Below are positions 1-19,189 of a stretch of DNA of 64,000 bases, one piece after another; position 1 is the stretch's first letter, and each line of letters starts with the position of its first letter. A program made the position numbers and the translations under genes. The DNA comes from Bolinopsis microptera (taxonomy: Eukaryota; Ctenophora; Tentaculata; Lobata; Bolinopsidae): positions 19,988,494 to 20,052,493 of the forward strand of contig NC_087082.1 in the NCBI RefSeq assembly GCF_026151205.1, given 5' to 3'. The notes below the pieces were generated by a model. The model worked only from the letters and a program-made list of their open reading frames with translations, did not search any database and was not told the DNA's origin.

Positions 1-456
1 GTTAACATCTGGCACGCAGCGACCTTGGTAAAGTGTACTGATAAAGTGTAGAGATGGTGACTAATGTGCTTTCTAAATTTAGCTAGAGACAGAGTGTACC
101 GTTTCAGGACAACACCTGGAACTTTGTTTACACTATCATTCAGCGTTCAGTTGTGTGTTGCGTAAATTTTGACTCTGCTTCAGCTTTAATTGTTATTATC
201 TTTAACTTTATGCTTCAGTTTTAAATTCTTTTACCGTAGTCGGTCACGTAACATTGACTGTTTGATATGAAATCTAATTTATAAAGAGCACTTTCAGGAT
301 GCATGTGGTTACTCAAAAGCAGCTCAAGAATAATACGTCATTGTATTATAGCCATAAGTCTTGTACAGCATTGCTACAGTAACATCTGTGCAATGTATTT
401 GACACAAATCTCTTGTCAAGAACTGGTCTAGATATTTTCTACTTTCTAAAATTATA
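1..456. other. No gene recognised
   Basis: A/T-rich sequence with no convincing coding region, RNA gene or repeat. A 70-codon minus-strand frame at 457-666 ends in a hydrophobic stretch but has no recognisable domain, so it is not called as a gene. Confidence 0.5.
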
Positions 457-667
457 TCAGATCTCCATTAGGTAGTATGACGCAATGAATAAAGATGCAA
501 CCATAAAGTGCACCATGACAATTACTGTTCCCAATTCTTTAACCATACCCGTAAATATTTGCTTGGTATCTGTTAGCAATTCATCGATTGATGTTCCGCG
601 TGTTCTGTTTCCTGGTATTTTGTGAGCGGAATATTTTCTTGTGTCGGACAAGGTGAAATCCGTCACC

Positions 668-1310
668 TTATCCTACACAATACTGAATACTGAATGAATA
701 CTGAATACTGAATGAATACTGAACGAATACTGAATGAAGATTAAATTTTTTTAAAAAAGCGGATGAATACTGAATGAATACTGAATGAATACTGAATGAA
801 TACTGAATGAATACTGAATGAATACTGAATACTGAATACTGAATACTGAATACTGAATATTGAATACTGAATACTGAATACTGAATACTGAATACTGAAT
901 ACTGAATACTGAATACTGAATACTGAATACTGAACAATACTAAACAATACTGAACAATACTGAATACTGAATAATGAGTACTGAATACTGAATACTGAAT
1001 ACTGAATGAATACTGAATACTGAATATTGAATACTGAATACTGAATACTGAATACTGAATACTGAATACTGAATACTGAATACTGAATACTGAATACTGA
1101 ATACTGAATACTGAATACTGAATGAATACTGAATGAATACTGAATGAATACTGAATGAATACTGAATACTGCATGAATACTGAATGAATACTGATTGAAT
1201 ACTGAATGAATACTGAATGAATACTGAATGAATACTGAATGAATACTGAATAAATACTGAATGAATACTGAATACTGAATAAATACTGAATGAATACTTA
1301 GTGTTGTTCA
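668..1310. repeat. Microsatellite/minisatellite of TGAATAC units
   Basis: About 640 bases of tandem TGAATAC (7 bp) interspersed with an 11-bp form, TGAATGAATAC. Because 7 and 11 are not multiples of three, all frames read as monotonous Ser-Ile-Gln-Tyr-Ser-Val-Phe peptides. These long open frames are a composition artefact. Confidence 0.97.
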
Positions 1311-1700
1311 AATGTTGCTCAAATGTTACTAATGCTGTCTAATGTTACCTAATATCGTTAGATATTGTCAAATATGTTGTCGAATGTTGCTCAATGTTAC
1401 TCACTGATGTATAATCTTACCTAATGTTGTTCAATGGTGCTAAATAATTCGTAAAGCTGTTCATTCATGGGCATATATTATTCAATGTTGTTCAAATGTT
1501 GCTGAAATGTTGCTCAATGTTGCACAATGTTGCTCAATATCGTTGAATGTTGTCAAATGCTGTCAAATGTTTATCAATGTTGCATAATGATGCTTAATAT
1601 AGAGTCATGTCGGTCAATGTTGCTAAATATTTCTCAAAATTTATCATTTTGGTCATATAATATTCAATATGTTGCTTAAATGTTGTTAACATTGTTATAT
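1305..1700. repeat. Degenerate TGTTGCTCAA-type minisatellite
   Basis: Directly downstream of the TGAATAC array, short words such as AATGTTGCTCAA and AATGTTGTCAA recur at irregular 10-20 bp intervals. This is an old, decayed tandem array. A 29-bp poly-A run near 1885-1914 follows in otherwise featureless A/T-rich DNA. Confidence 0.75.
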
Positions 1701-2125
1701 ATTGTTAAATGTAGTAATAATAATAGCTAAATAATGATAGGTAAATTATAATAATGATAGGTAAATTTAACAACAAGTTAGATAAAGGATAGTAAAGTCA
1801 TTATTGCTGTCTAATCATTATTATACAAAACCTTATTTTTATTTTAATATATTTACTTATTTATTTTTTCCCGTGCTTGATAAGAAAAGAAAAAAAAAAA
1901 AAAAAAAAAAAAAATGACTCAAGGTTTAATTTAAAAGTACTTAGAATTTTAGAATACTTATGTCTTTACTTTCCCATTTCATGATAAAAACAAACTTGGC
2001 TTTGTAAAATATGAGCCAGTGCAGGACTTCTAGAAAACAATGTGTTACTAAGTTTGTAAAGTATGAATTCTTTAAACGATTAACAGTATATTTAATAAGT
2101 TCTTTCATGGTAATCAATGTATTGT

Positions 2126-8667
<6,542 letters not shown>

Positions 8668-8855
8668 CTGAAATTATATCCATTTACCACAAAATTAGAA
8701 ATATGGTAAACATAAGAATTTTAGTGATGATTGTTAGTATAGTGATGATTGTTGAGTAAATTTTAATTCTTGCCGTTTGAATATAAGTACAAACATGAAT
8801 ATTAGTACAGACAACACTAGTAATTGACAAACAAGCTGCACGTAGTTCTTAAACT

Positions 8856-11800
8856 TACCCGATTTGTAGAAGAGCTCCTTGTGATATTAACATCCTGATG
8901 TTCATGTCTTTGGTCACAAATGCTGGAAATATTGTAATGTTTGGATTATATGTCATGCCATTGACAAAGATATCCTCATATCGGACCATTAAGGGGATAT
9001 AGGATAGACAAAATGATGCAATTGACATTATCGCGATGAAGATGAACATTTTTGCAGCTGCTTTTTTGGATGTCAGTTTTTGGACTTTGATGATACCGAT
9101 AGCCCTAAATATGCCGAGAACTGTCATTGAAAAGAGGGATATTTGACCACCGAATGAACTGAACACTCCCAAGAAAGCACAAACATCACTGGATAACCAA
9201 TTATATCTTTCTTTACAGTATGATTCCACAAAGATGACTGAGTCTAAAATAGCAATAGTTAACAGGTACAGTCCCGTTATTAGATCCCCAATATGAATGA
9301 CAGTTGTCAGAGCTTTATTGTTCAATGCAGACGTAAAATGTCTGGTTTCCAGGTGTCTAAAATTCTTAAAAAGTTTGACAGAGTTTAGGATAACTGCTGC
9401 ACAACCAACAACCCAACTGAAAACCTTTAGAGAGAGTTTTGAAATAATTGTTGTTCTACAGTCCTCATTGCACTCGTCGGTGTAGTCAGCACAATCTATT
9501 TTCCCATCACATTTCTGGCTCCGTCCAATGAAGCGTTTTGAAGATATGCATAAAAAGTTGTTAATACATGTATCTTCATCTGAGCTATCGCCACAATCGT
9601 CTACCATATTGCAAACTTTGTCATAATCGACACATCTATCGTTGTTGCAGAGAAATATGTCATTTTGATACCGTCCACTTTTCTTATTTTTATTTAAAAA
9701 GGTCAGGCGATTCTTATTTTCTATTGTAAAAATCCTGTCCTGGTATTGATTATCAATCTTACATGAGTCATAGTTAAGTGGTCGCAATGGACAAACAGGC
9801 TGCTGTTTGCATTTTTTCAAGCAACTAAGATAAACGTACACTCTTCCATATACGTTTGTGCAGTCTACCATGGTCTTTGGTAAAACTATCTTTGGCATAC
9901 CGTTGAGTCCAAAAATTGAGACTGGCAAGAAATCTTCTTTGACGCATTGTGATATATAGTGACCTAAACTTGTACTCACTCCGGCAACACAATGTATAAG
10001 AAATTCCAATGGATTTCTTGTTCCAATGGCGATGGGGTTTGTGAAAACATGTTCGGATGATCTAGTCTGACCGCAAACTCTTGCATGATCACAAATGTCA
10101 TAACCGTTACACAGATCTTGGAACATTACATAATGGTACGATCTAGGGCTGCAGATGTAAACATCTTCACATTTTATACTGCTGTCAGGCACATAACGAG
10201 ACAATCTGCCGATTCCACATGTTGGCCAGATTTCTGTTTCGTCTTCTCCTTTTAGACAGTCTTTACTTCCGTCCATCAGCCAAGAGATGGGTATGGGAAG
10301 TTTTGTGTCGTGACGATATCGGCGGGAACATGTAGACAAAGTCATTCTGTCACAGATCTTAGATGTTTCATCACTTTTATCGGAACAGTCCGAAATTCCA
10401 TTGCAAAATCGATGCTTATGGACATTACAAGAGCGACTGGTTGTCAAGCATAGGCTGTCAAACCCATCATCGCACAAACCTGGGTTCTGAACGCAGGTGG
10501 CAAATTTAGACACTGTAGATGGGTAGCCGTCAATCTTACACGACACTACTCCTCTCATTGGGTCCGTACAATTGGTTTGGTCCATGTAGAATTTGCAGTA
10601 TGGCATATACGGCTCACCGTCAACTTGCTTCAATATGTTGCTTGATTGAATAATATAGAACGATTTATAAATGAGTAGCGCAGAACATCTTGTAAAATTA
10701 GAAAGCCTCCGGTATGAGAACGATGATTCTGGATTCCATTCTGGATTCGAAATTGGATTCCATGTTGAAATGCATTGTTTGCTCTTTTTGACATCTTCAT
10801 ACAGTTTTTTCTGGGCAAGGTTATCTTTGTAATCCAATTAATTGATGACTTGATATCCTCGAGGTTGTATGTTAAATAAACCATTCCTACCAGTATAGAG
10901 ATCTATCATATGATGATTGTACTCGTTACAACCAATTTCATCCTCACCACTTTCGCAATCAAGTCTGCTATCGCATATTTGTTGCGTGCTCACATATGAC
11001 ATATTACTTGTGATACTCTCACAAAATATACCATAACGATAACCATTACAAAACGCTTCATCAAGACAACCATGAACTTCACATAATCCATTACATGTAG
11101 TAAAATTAGTCATACTAAAAGTAAAATCCTTATTAAATGAATCAACAGGGATAAGGGTGAAAACCTTAGGTGTTACTACCCCAATCTGTTTCGTAAAATT
11201 TCTGTTACAAAAAAATTTCGAATTGTCTCCTGATCGAAACATCAGTGCAGTGATATGGCGTTTTGCTCGTGATTTATACAACCTTGATAAACGCGAGGAT
11301 CATCAGAACAGAGCTTTGTTACTTCAGGGTAGCGGTAGTGTGCTGATTTCGGTCGCTTACGTGGAAGATATACGTAATATATTGAGGAATCGATGCATTC
11401 AATAATTTCAAAATTTTCGTCTTGTTGACAAACATTTTTGAAAAATCCTTTAGTTTCGGCAATGTTACACGCTCCTGAAATAATTTTTAAAGAAATAAGA
11501 ATATCAATGTTGCTTCAAAACCAGTGTGCACTATGCAGCGTAAATCCTTTTCAGCCGCTAAAGGTGAAAATAAGAATAAACTGAAAATAAGTTCCAAATG
11601 TCCATTTTTATATTCTTTAATATTCCATATCATTAATTATTAGACACAACAAATAAAAAGAAATATGCTAAGATAAATACTTAAATATGACATATTGAGG
11701 ACTTACCAGGCTGTATATCGCAAAGAAGTCCCAGTGTATAGTTATTATATTTACTACCCGTACGGAAATGTCTCCTCTCCAAGGAATAAGAACAGCTATC

Positions 11801-13094
11801 GAAATCAAAATCACTTTTAGTTTTATCACAAGAAAAATTTGTCATCACTCTAGCATGATCTAGCAGATTTCTCATAGCTGTATTTTCATTGTTATCGATA
11901 TTGTTCAGGATTTCTTGATATCTTTCTGGTGCATCATCTAATACGGTGATCCTATGTTTGGAATTTAATTTATGAGAACATTATGTGGACTTGCACAATT
12001 ATAATTCGGTTTATGTTTAAACTTTTAAAAGCGATTTTTTGTTTGAGCAGTCCTCAAGTTCATATTCAAATTAAATGCTTAGGAGTAAAAGAGACCGTAT
12101 TTTGGTGCATCTTGACAAGCGGGATTGAGCAAAGTGAAAAGTTGTGTGATCAATAAACCGGAACATGAAATAAAAATCAGACAATTTTTATCAAAGCCGC
12201 CAAATCGAAATTTGCTCGTTAATTTAATACTTAGTCACTGTTCATTGATCAAATAATCAATTCTTATAAAAATTAAGTCATAAGCTTCCCCGCTTTCACA
12301 GAAGCACATGGTTTAACATGGTTTAACATGGTTTAACATGGTTTAACAAAATTTGTCATTAAGCACTAAAACAGTTATAAATAGTTAAATAAAGCGTTCC
12401 TTACCAGGTTTCTATCGCTCCCCAAAAGTACTCGTTTATATCTAAATCAAACCAATCCTCGGCATAATTGTAACCAAGCTTATTGCATATGACATTTGCT
12501 TTGTAGTCTGAGAAGTTCGACAAAGAGACGGTTGCTGTCTGAAAACAAAAACTGATGAAAAATATTGTCACATTTTAGATATGTATCAAATATATTTTTG
12601 TTCGACTAGGCCCAACCGCATGAAAGAATGTTGTGAAAACGCAGTTCGTGCCGAATATCAATAACAATGTTTTTATTGACAATTTTATAAATATTTATAA
12701 ACATTTTGCAATCTCTTTCAATATTTTCGGATACACATTTTTATTCCTTGAGCTGGTGCAGTAAAGACGTTTTGAAATACACATATTATAAAGATATAGT
12801 ACATAATATTAAATATTCGTTCACGGGGCCTGTATACTATAGTTACTTTCACAAAGACAGTTACAATAATACAATATAAAACATTAGTAGCCAAACCCGG
12901 TTAAGCACTGTAACCAAAACTACTCCAGCGCTTCCGTTGCTCGGTTTACCATCCGTCCCGTAAAGAGCAAACTGAACTTCATCTGTAATAGTAAGCAATT
13001 ATTTAGACGATTTTAAATATCAAATGCAGAGAGTTCAATTTAAATACATTATATATTAAGACTTTTTCAGTCTGATCAGTTTATTTAACATCAT
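8856..13094 (-). pseudogene. Truncated, inverted copy of the LDLa/7TM receptor gene
   Basis: Exons and introns match the intact receptor at 50,507-54,680 in opposite orientation. Counterpart exons lie at about 12982-12897, 12538-12405, 11951-11707 and 11474-8856. Homology starts abruptly at about 13094, so the signal peptide, first LDLa and TSP1 exons are absent. It ends at about 8895, between helices 4 and 5. Inside the large exon there is a frame change with a stop near 11243, and a Tyr codon has become TAA at 10838-10840. The remaining LDLa modules and helices 1-4 are well preserved, so inactivation looks recent. A splice-donor-like GGTAAGT follows the truncation point and faces the polymerase acceptor at 8667. 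Confidence 0.9.
12308..12349. repeat. ATGGTTTAAC tandem repeat, four copies
   Basis: Ten-base unit repeated four times in an intron of the pseudogene copy. The intact copy has three at about 51,230-51,262 in the opposite orientation, so copy number changed after the duplication. Confidence 0.9.
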
Positions 13095-13663
13095 ATCCAC
13101 CAGCATGCGCTTTTTCGCATAGCGGGCTCTCACCAGCCCGCTGTCAAAGGGCCCGATATCTCTACAGCCCGCTCATGATATAGCCCGTTAACAAGTGACA
13201 TTTAATTTGACCAGTAGCAATATAGCCCGGAGTTCTCTAAAATATTTTCAGTTTCTGTATCGTCTCCATGTGAAATTCCTTATTACACTGACTATATATA
13301 CATTTTATTTTTGTGTCCGTTAGGGCTGCTCATGCAGCTCGTGAGCAGATGACATGATACTTTGATTTATATCAAAGTTATTATAACACACTACATAATA
13401 CACATCAGCACTATAATCCCCCTATATTATTGATATTCATCGTCACTGACATTACATTCATTATTCCCACGGCCCAGGAATGCAGTGCATCTCCAGCCTC
13501 TATATACGACAAAGCCCTTTATGATTGGCTTACATTGAACACGTGACGTGTTACCATGGTTACAACAATTAGTGGCGACCTTTTCTAGAGTTGACTTTTA
13601 TACAAGCTCCATTGTTTATTTATAAAATTATATATTAACTGTAATACGCCCGCTGGTGGATAT
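13093..13663. mobile_element. Possible MITE with short terminal inverted repeats
   Basis: The ends ATATCCACCAGC (13093-13104) and GCTGGTGGATAT (13652-13663) are exact inverted repeats. The interior has further hairpins, such as AGCGGGCT..AGCCCGCT, and no coding capacity. The left end coincides with the point where homology between the two receptor copies stops, so it may mark the duplication breakpoint. No target duplication could be established. Confidence 0.5.
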
Positions 13664-13678
13664 AATCCACATCACCTC

Positions 13679-13813
13679 GACCCGCGGGCGGAAAAATCGT
13701 ATAGCACTCGGGCCCAATGGGCCCTCCGTGCTATACGAAAATATGTCCTCCTCGGGGACATATGAAATATTGCACGCGCGTGCGCGTGCAATATTTTGTT
13801 CCGCCCGCGAGTC
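13679..13813. repeat. Cloverleaf-like compound inverted repeat
   Basis: An outer stem (13679-13693 with 13799-13813, 15 bp, one mismatch) encloses three consecutive hairpins: 13697-13738 (loop AAT region), 13741-13763, and 13766-13795 (two 14-bp arms around GT). Nearly every base is in a potential stem. A smaller hairpin, GTGGATATAATCCAC, precedes it at 13655-13669. As single strands it could form a four-way cloverleaf. Confidence 0.9.
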
Positions 13814-13833
13814 TCCGGTGACATGATATGTAG

Positions 13834-16482
13834 ATAGTCTTCCTGGGTGATGCAAATATTGATCTTATAAAATACGATACCGACGCTTACAGCCAGGATC
13901 TTATAAGCTTACTAGAAAAATATGGGTTTGCCCAGACTGTCTCCAAGCCTACCAGGGTAACTGACCACAGTGCAACGCTTATTGATCACGTGTATACTAA
14001 TCACGTGACCAACGTTATTAGTTGTAATGTCGTGACGTTGGATATGTCAGATCATCTCGCGGTTAGCACGACCATTAGTTTAGGAGCCACACCTAGTTTG
14101 AACGAGCGATTCCGTAGTCAACGTGTAAAGAACAACAACACTAGCTTGAAATTAGAGGCCCGTGTATTTAACGAAGCTAATCATGCTAAATTCAAAGAGC
14201 TTATTGTAAGTGAGACCTGGGATGATGCTACCTCCTCAACGTGCGCTGATGAACAATACAATTCCATCTATCAAACGTACATGAAACACTACAATACTGC
14301 ATACCCCCTGAAGCGCGACAGTTCGAGAAGAAAATTCGAAAGAGCTGACCCAAAGCCTTGGATCCTACCCTGGCTTGAGGCGGCATGCAACCGCAAGAAG
14401 TTACATTTTTTTGAAAAAACTATAAATCCATCACAAAAAAACTGCGACGCGTATGATAAAATGAAAAAGTTTTGTCACAAACATGTGAATCTAGCCAAAG
14501 AAAAGTACTATAAGAAAATGTTTGACAAATACCAAAACTGCTCTAAAAATCAATGGAAAATTATCAATGGCCTCCTGAACCGTAACAGAAAAAAGTTCGG
14601 ACACACCCGTCTGAAGGACGACGATGGCACGATTATAAGCTCCGATCTGGCAGTCGCTGAGAAATTTAACGGCTACTTCTCCGGTATTGCAGCCAGTATC
14701 AAGAGGCAAATCGCTGCCCGTCGAACCTTTGACCCAGGTGGTTTCAAGCATTTTCTTAAGGCTTCGTGTAGTAACTCGATGTTTCTGAAGCCTACATCAC
14801 ACGGTGAAGTCCAAAAGATAATATCAGGGCTTAAGAACAAGTCCACACTCGATTGTAAAATTGAGCCATTGAAAATTGCAAACAGCTGCGAAAACTTTAC
14901 CAGGGCACTAGCTAATGTCATTAACTGTTCGTTCTCCAGTGGTACCTTCCCAAATGCTCTAAAAACTGCGAAAGTCGTTCCTATCCACAAAGGTGGTTCA
15001 AAATTGGAAGTAGCTAATTATAGGCCGATCTCTCTTTTGGGATCATTCTCGAAAATTTATGAGAAACTTATGCATGCTCGTGTTTTAGAATTTTTAGATA
15101 AGAACGATTCTCTTTTCGAAAATCAATACGGATTTCGGCCAGGAAGATCGTGCGAACATGCACTGCTCAATGCCCAAAATTCTATACTACACTCTCTGAA
15201 TAAGAAACAAATTTCCCTACTGCTCCTGCTCGATTACAGTAAAGCCTTTGACGTGCTTGATCATGAGACCTTACTTAAGAAGCTTGACCATTGTGGGATC
15301 AGGGGAGTCGCGCACGAATGGTTTAGATCTTACCTTTGTAATCGATCTCAATACGTAACTTTAAACGGAACTTGCTCTTCTAGCATGCCCATAGTTTACG
15401 GCGTACCTCAGGGTAGCATTTTAGGACCTCTCTTATTTGTAATTTATATAAACGACCTACCTGGAATTAGTGATTTTGCAAAGTTCATCCTTTATGCCGA
15501 CGACGCAAACATATTAATTAGTGGAACCACCCTAGAAGAAATACAATTAAAAGCTAATCAGCTAATTTCACGTCTTGTAGATTGGGTAGGTGCTAATGGG
15601 CTATCTTTAAATGTAAAAAAGACGTGTTACATGATTTTCACTAGAAAAAGAATCGACTTCAGCGGCTTTAATTTGTCCATTGACAACACTGTAATCGAAC
15701 GTAAGACTGAAGCAAGATTTTTAGGAGTGATCCTAGACGAAAAGCTCACTTGGCAAAAACACATTACGGCAGTTAGAATAAAGATGGGTCGCTACCTCGG
15801 AGTTATGTATAAGCTAAAGCACCTTCTACCTATCAAAGCCCGCCTAAACATTTTCCAAAGCCTTATCCAATCCCATCTAAATTTCTGTTCTTTAGTGTGG
15901 GGATTTGCCTCAAAATGTCACATTGAATCTCTGTTCACCAAGCAAAAGCAGGGAATTAGAGCTGTTATGTCAGGATATGTAAATTATAGATATAAAGACG
16001 GCAATCCCCCGGAGCACACAAAAAGTGCGTTTAGATTGCATAATATCCTAACAGTCCATAGCGTCATTGTAAAAAACGCTCTTATTCTACTACACAAAGT
16101 AAGGAACATGCCAAGCCTTCTCCCTAAATCCATCAAAGAACTTTTCCCTCACGATATTCCCACCTATAATTCCACATACGAACATAACCTTTCTTGGTTC
16201 ACAACTTACAACGGCCCAACATTTAGAAATACTCTTTTCTTCAAAGGACCCATGCTCTCTATTACAAAACAAAGTAAGGATATAACTACTCCAAGTTCTA
16301 CCTTTTCAATTGAAATCTTTAAAAATTCAGCTAAGCGCGAACTCCTCAAGCTGCAAAGCTCAGGAGACGATGAAAATTGGCCAAATTTCTTACTTTATAG
16401 TATACCTGGGCTAAGAAAGTCTCAAAGAGAAGGGCGCTCGCAGATAGACTACAACACCGAGTTAGTAAGCGACAACGCGTAA
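13834..16482 (+). CDS. Non-LTR retrotransposon ORF2, 5'-truncated (endonuclease end plus reverse transcriptase)
   Basis: An open frame of about 880 codons begins inside the apurinic-type endonuclease domain: FLGDANIDLI and, further on, the SDHLA motif near the domain end are present, but the upstream catalytic part is missing. A full reverse transcriptase follows with NYRPISLL, FDVLDH, GVPQGSILGPLLFVIYINDL and the YADD catalytic box, then the C-terminal domain usual in the Jockey/CR1/L2 group. There are no internal stops, so the insertion is young although 5'-truncated, as is typical of target-primed integration. Classification below the Jockey/CR1 superfamily is not safe from motifs alone. 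It starts directly after the cloverleaf structure. Confidence 0.93.
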   Translation: MVFLGDANIDLIKYDTDAYSQDLISLLEKYGFAQTVSKPTRVTDHSATLIDHVYTNHVTNVISCNVVTLDMSDHLAVSTTISLGATPSLNERFRSQRVKNNNTSLKLEARVFNEANHAKFKELIVSETWDDATSSTCADEQYNSIYQTYMKHYNTAYPLKRDSSRRKFERADPKPWILPWLEAACNRKKLHFFEKTINPSQKNCDAYDKMKKFCHKHVNLAKEKYYKKMFDKYQNCSKNQWKIINGLLNRNRKKFGHTRLKDDDGTIISSDLAVAEKFNGYFSGIAASIKRQIAARRTFDPGGFKHFLKASCSNSMFLKPTSHGEVQKIISGLKNKSTLDCKIEPLKIANSCENFTRALANVINCSFSSGTFPNALKTAKVVPIHKGGSKLEVANYRPISLLGSFSKIYEKLMHARVLEFLDKNDSLFENQYGFRPGRSCEHALLNAQNSILHSLNKKQISLLLLLDYSKAFDVLDHETLLKKLDHCGIRGVAHEWFRSYLCNRSQYVTLNGTCSSSMPIVYGVPQGSILGPLLFVIYINDLPGISDFAKFILYADDANILISGTTLEEIQLKANQLISRLVDWVGANGLSLNVKKTCYMIFTRKRIDFSGFNLSIDNTVIERKTEARFLGVILDEKLTWQKHITAVRIKMGRYLGVMYKLKHLLPIKARLNIFQSLIQSHLNFCSLVWGFASKCHIESLFTKQKQGIRAVMSGYVNYRYKDGNPPEHTKSAFRLHNILTVHSVIVKNALILLHKVRNMPSLLPKSIKELFPHDIPTYNSTYEHNLSWFTTYNGPTFRNTLFFKGPMLSITKQSKDITTPSSTFSIEIFKNSAKRELLKLQSSGDDENWPNFLLYSIPGLRKSQREGRSQIDYNTELVSDNA

Positions 16483-17195
16483 AGAAAGATCACTCGCGAC
16501 AAATGACCATGATCTTTTATCAACAACATATCATTTTAATTTCACTGCCATTATGCAATGCCGAATTTACATCTGCCGCGCAAAACTTTTTATCTATTAT
16601 TATTAAATAGTAATTAGCATGTTTACAAATTGCGACTTCAACCAGTTTTGCAGACCGTTAGTTATATAGTACTTTTAGTAGGGCATTTATTTTAATATAT
16701 TTTATTTTACATTATTATATTTTAGTGTGACTTCTATAATTTCATTTATGTAATAACCATTGATTAATAAATTGCGGCACACGCCAACCTCCACCGTGGG
16801 GTTTCAAAACAAAACATATATATTTCATTGCTGAACTTCTACACAATAAAAAAAGCTGTTTTGACTTTTGACTAGATCCTCGTAATTCTTCGCATCATTT
16901 ATTAACATCAATTCTCAAATTATTTGTTATATAGTAGTGTTGAAAGTATTAAATATATATATAAGTGACTAGGCGAGTGGGCGGGCCGCAGCACTTTTTT
17001 TTGTCGGAACCTATCTACAGTAATAACTGTCTGTTTGGTCTACTGAGAAACCTTGAGGTAGATTCATAAGCACTCAACAACTATGATGACGAAGTATCTC
17101 GCTGTACTGCCTGTCAAAGAATTTACTGTAGTTATGCTATTTTTGTAAAACAACGTACTAAAATAATGTTTTTGCATGGTGTCTAACAATGTAAG
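16483..17195 (+). mobile_element. LINE 3' UTR and adjoining repeated segment
   Basis: Non-coding sequence after the LINE stop codon. It runs to TTTTGACTTTTGAC near 16,860-16,873, a short tandem tail of the kind seen in CR1/L2-type elements. The segment from about 16,826 to 17,190 recurs at 19,186-19,556 with few differences, so either the element's end lies further 3' than the tail suggests, or tail plus flank were duplicated together. Confidence 0.6.
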
Positions 17196-18040
17196 TGTTA
17201 TCGGTACACTGGGTACAGTTCAGCAAATAACACTGAGGGGAGTCCCCCGGTTTCAGTTATATGGCTATAATTGTCCTGCCTGAGTTGTGAGCAGGACATG
17301 AAAGGAGATAAAATTAAACTTGGTCGGATTTTTAAAAATTTTGTACAATAAAATTTGTTATACTTATTTGGAATGATCAGTGAGTTCCGTCATAGTGCCA
17401 TATTTAATGATGCGCGGATTTTGGAGCCAAAACAGCAGCTAATTTGAGAATTAACTTGTCTGATGATTGGATATGCTCCAAATTTTTCGGAAAGCTTCTT
17501 TTTAAGTGCTCAAAGGTGTCCACAAATTTTGCCTAGTTGTTACGTTACAACTTGGTGCCTGGATGGTTGAGCGTGTACTGACTTACTGAGTAGTTGTAAG
17601 CTCTAAACTGCTCGCAGCATACTAACATACTTTGAACAGACACTTCTTCATGATGCCTAAGATTGCAGATTCTCATGATGATGAACTTTCCCTTGTTCGC
17701 ACACCGAATGGGTGTATAAACACATGATTATATAGATCACTCAATTCTTTTTGCTTTTATCCACTACATGTATATTGAAAATTACACGATAGAGTGCCCG
17801 GTACGTTGTTTTGTGACCTCAACAACTTGAGGGGGAAACATGGCTATTGTCCTTCTTAAGCCCTTTGTATCATTTAGAAGACATAGTTATTCGGCGGAGT
17901 CTAACAAGTGACTACCCGACTCACCATTATCGCTCATAGAACATATTGTATCATTGTATCAATGACTTGCATTCAATTTTTTTAAATATTGATCCCATTA
18001 ACCCCTTCATTACACAGGACAATACGTCCACACGATAAAA
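17196..18040. other. Dispersed repeat sequence, no gene
   Basis: The part at 17,318-17,540 resembles 18,386-18,810 in the same orientation; shared words include TGATCAGTGAGTT and GATGCGCGG. No coding region is visible. Confidence 0.6.
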
Positions 18041-18079
18041 ACCTACCTTAAACTCTTAAAGAAATGAAGCACTGGATAT

Positions 18080-19151
18080 CCACGTTAACGGGTGATACTC
18101 GTAAAATATCTGTTCCATATATATTAGGACCGCGTCCAACTCGGCGCGCGTCCTGGTAGGTTATAAACCTACAATATCCACGCCCACCCTCAATAATTAT
18201 ATTAAAAAAAGAACACCCAACATACAGGAACACTCTTCGGTCCCTCCTTTACTATCTTTATACTTTTATTATGGTTACTATTTTTCCATATTGTTATTTT
18301 TATACCCAGTCGGCTCAGTGTGTTTTGGTTTGGGCCTTGCTTGCTGGCCCTGCCATGGCTCTCTAGTAGGAGGTGCACGATAAAAATAAACTTGCTCGGA
18401 TTTTAAAAATTTTTGTACCACTGTTTTCTAGAGATTGTGAGAATTTCCCCAATACCAAATTTGTCATACCTTTTTGGAAAGATCAGTGAGTTTCGCCTAG
18501 GTGCCATATTTGATGGTGCGCGGCTTTTGGAGCAAAAGTAGCTGTAAAAGTCGCGTAATTTGACCAAATTCGTCCAAATTTGACAATTTTTGTCGTCTTA
18601 TTCGGATTTATCTTCAGTTCCTTAAATGAGATCATTCTGGAAATTGGCGACAACCTTCCAATAGGGCTTTCACAACTGTCCGAAAAATTTGTTGGATATC
18701 GGAGTTGATATAGTGATCAAAATGGGGCAAAATACGCTACTTTTAGCTGTAACATAATGTCTGATGCTTGGATATGCTTTAAATTTTTCGGACACTTTCC
18801 TTGTAAGTCTTTAAGTAAGCCTACCAATTTTTGTTGCAATTGGAGGTCGGGAAGAATACTCAATATCTATTTGTTTGAAGAAAATTGTGCTGGCCGAAAT
18901 TAGCGCTAAAAAACCATCCTACAGTCGGCACGCGCGGCTCACTGTCGATGGCGCACTACCTATCTCTAGCTTAGGCAGGTTTGACTTATGTATATATATA
19001 CCAATCATCACTGATGATTGGTATTGTTTTTATACATATCATGAAACGGATCGTTTGCCCGCCAATTTGATTTGTTTCAATTGTTCGAATTATAATGCTC
19101 CTGCTTAACTGCAGTCGAGCACTCTCTTTGGGAAACCAAACAACAACTATT

Positions 19152-19189
<38 letters not shown>

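Noticed and set aside
457-666. 69-residue minus-strand frame with hydrophobic end
   Set aside because: No recognisable domain and no splice partners; chance frame not excluded.
668-1311. Three long minus-strand frames reading SIQYSVF repeats
   Set aside because: All derive from the TGAATAC array.
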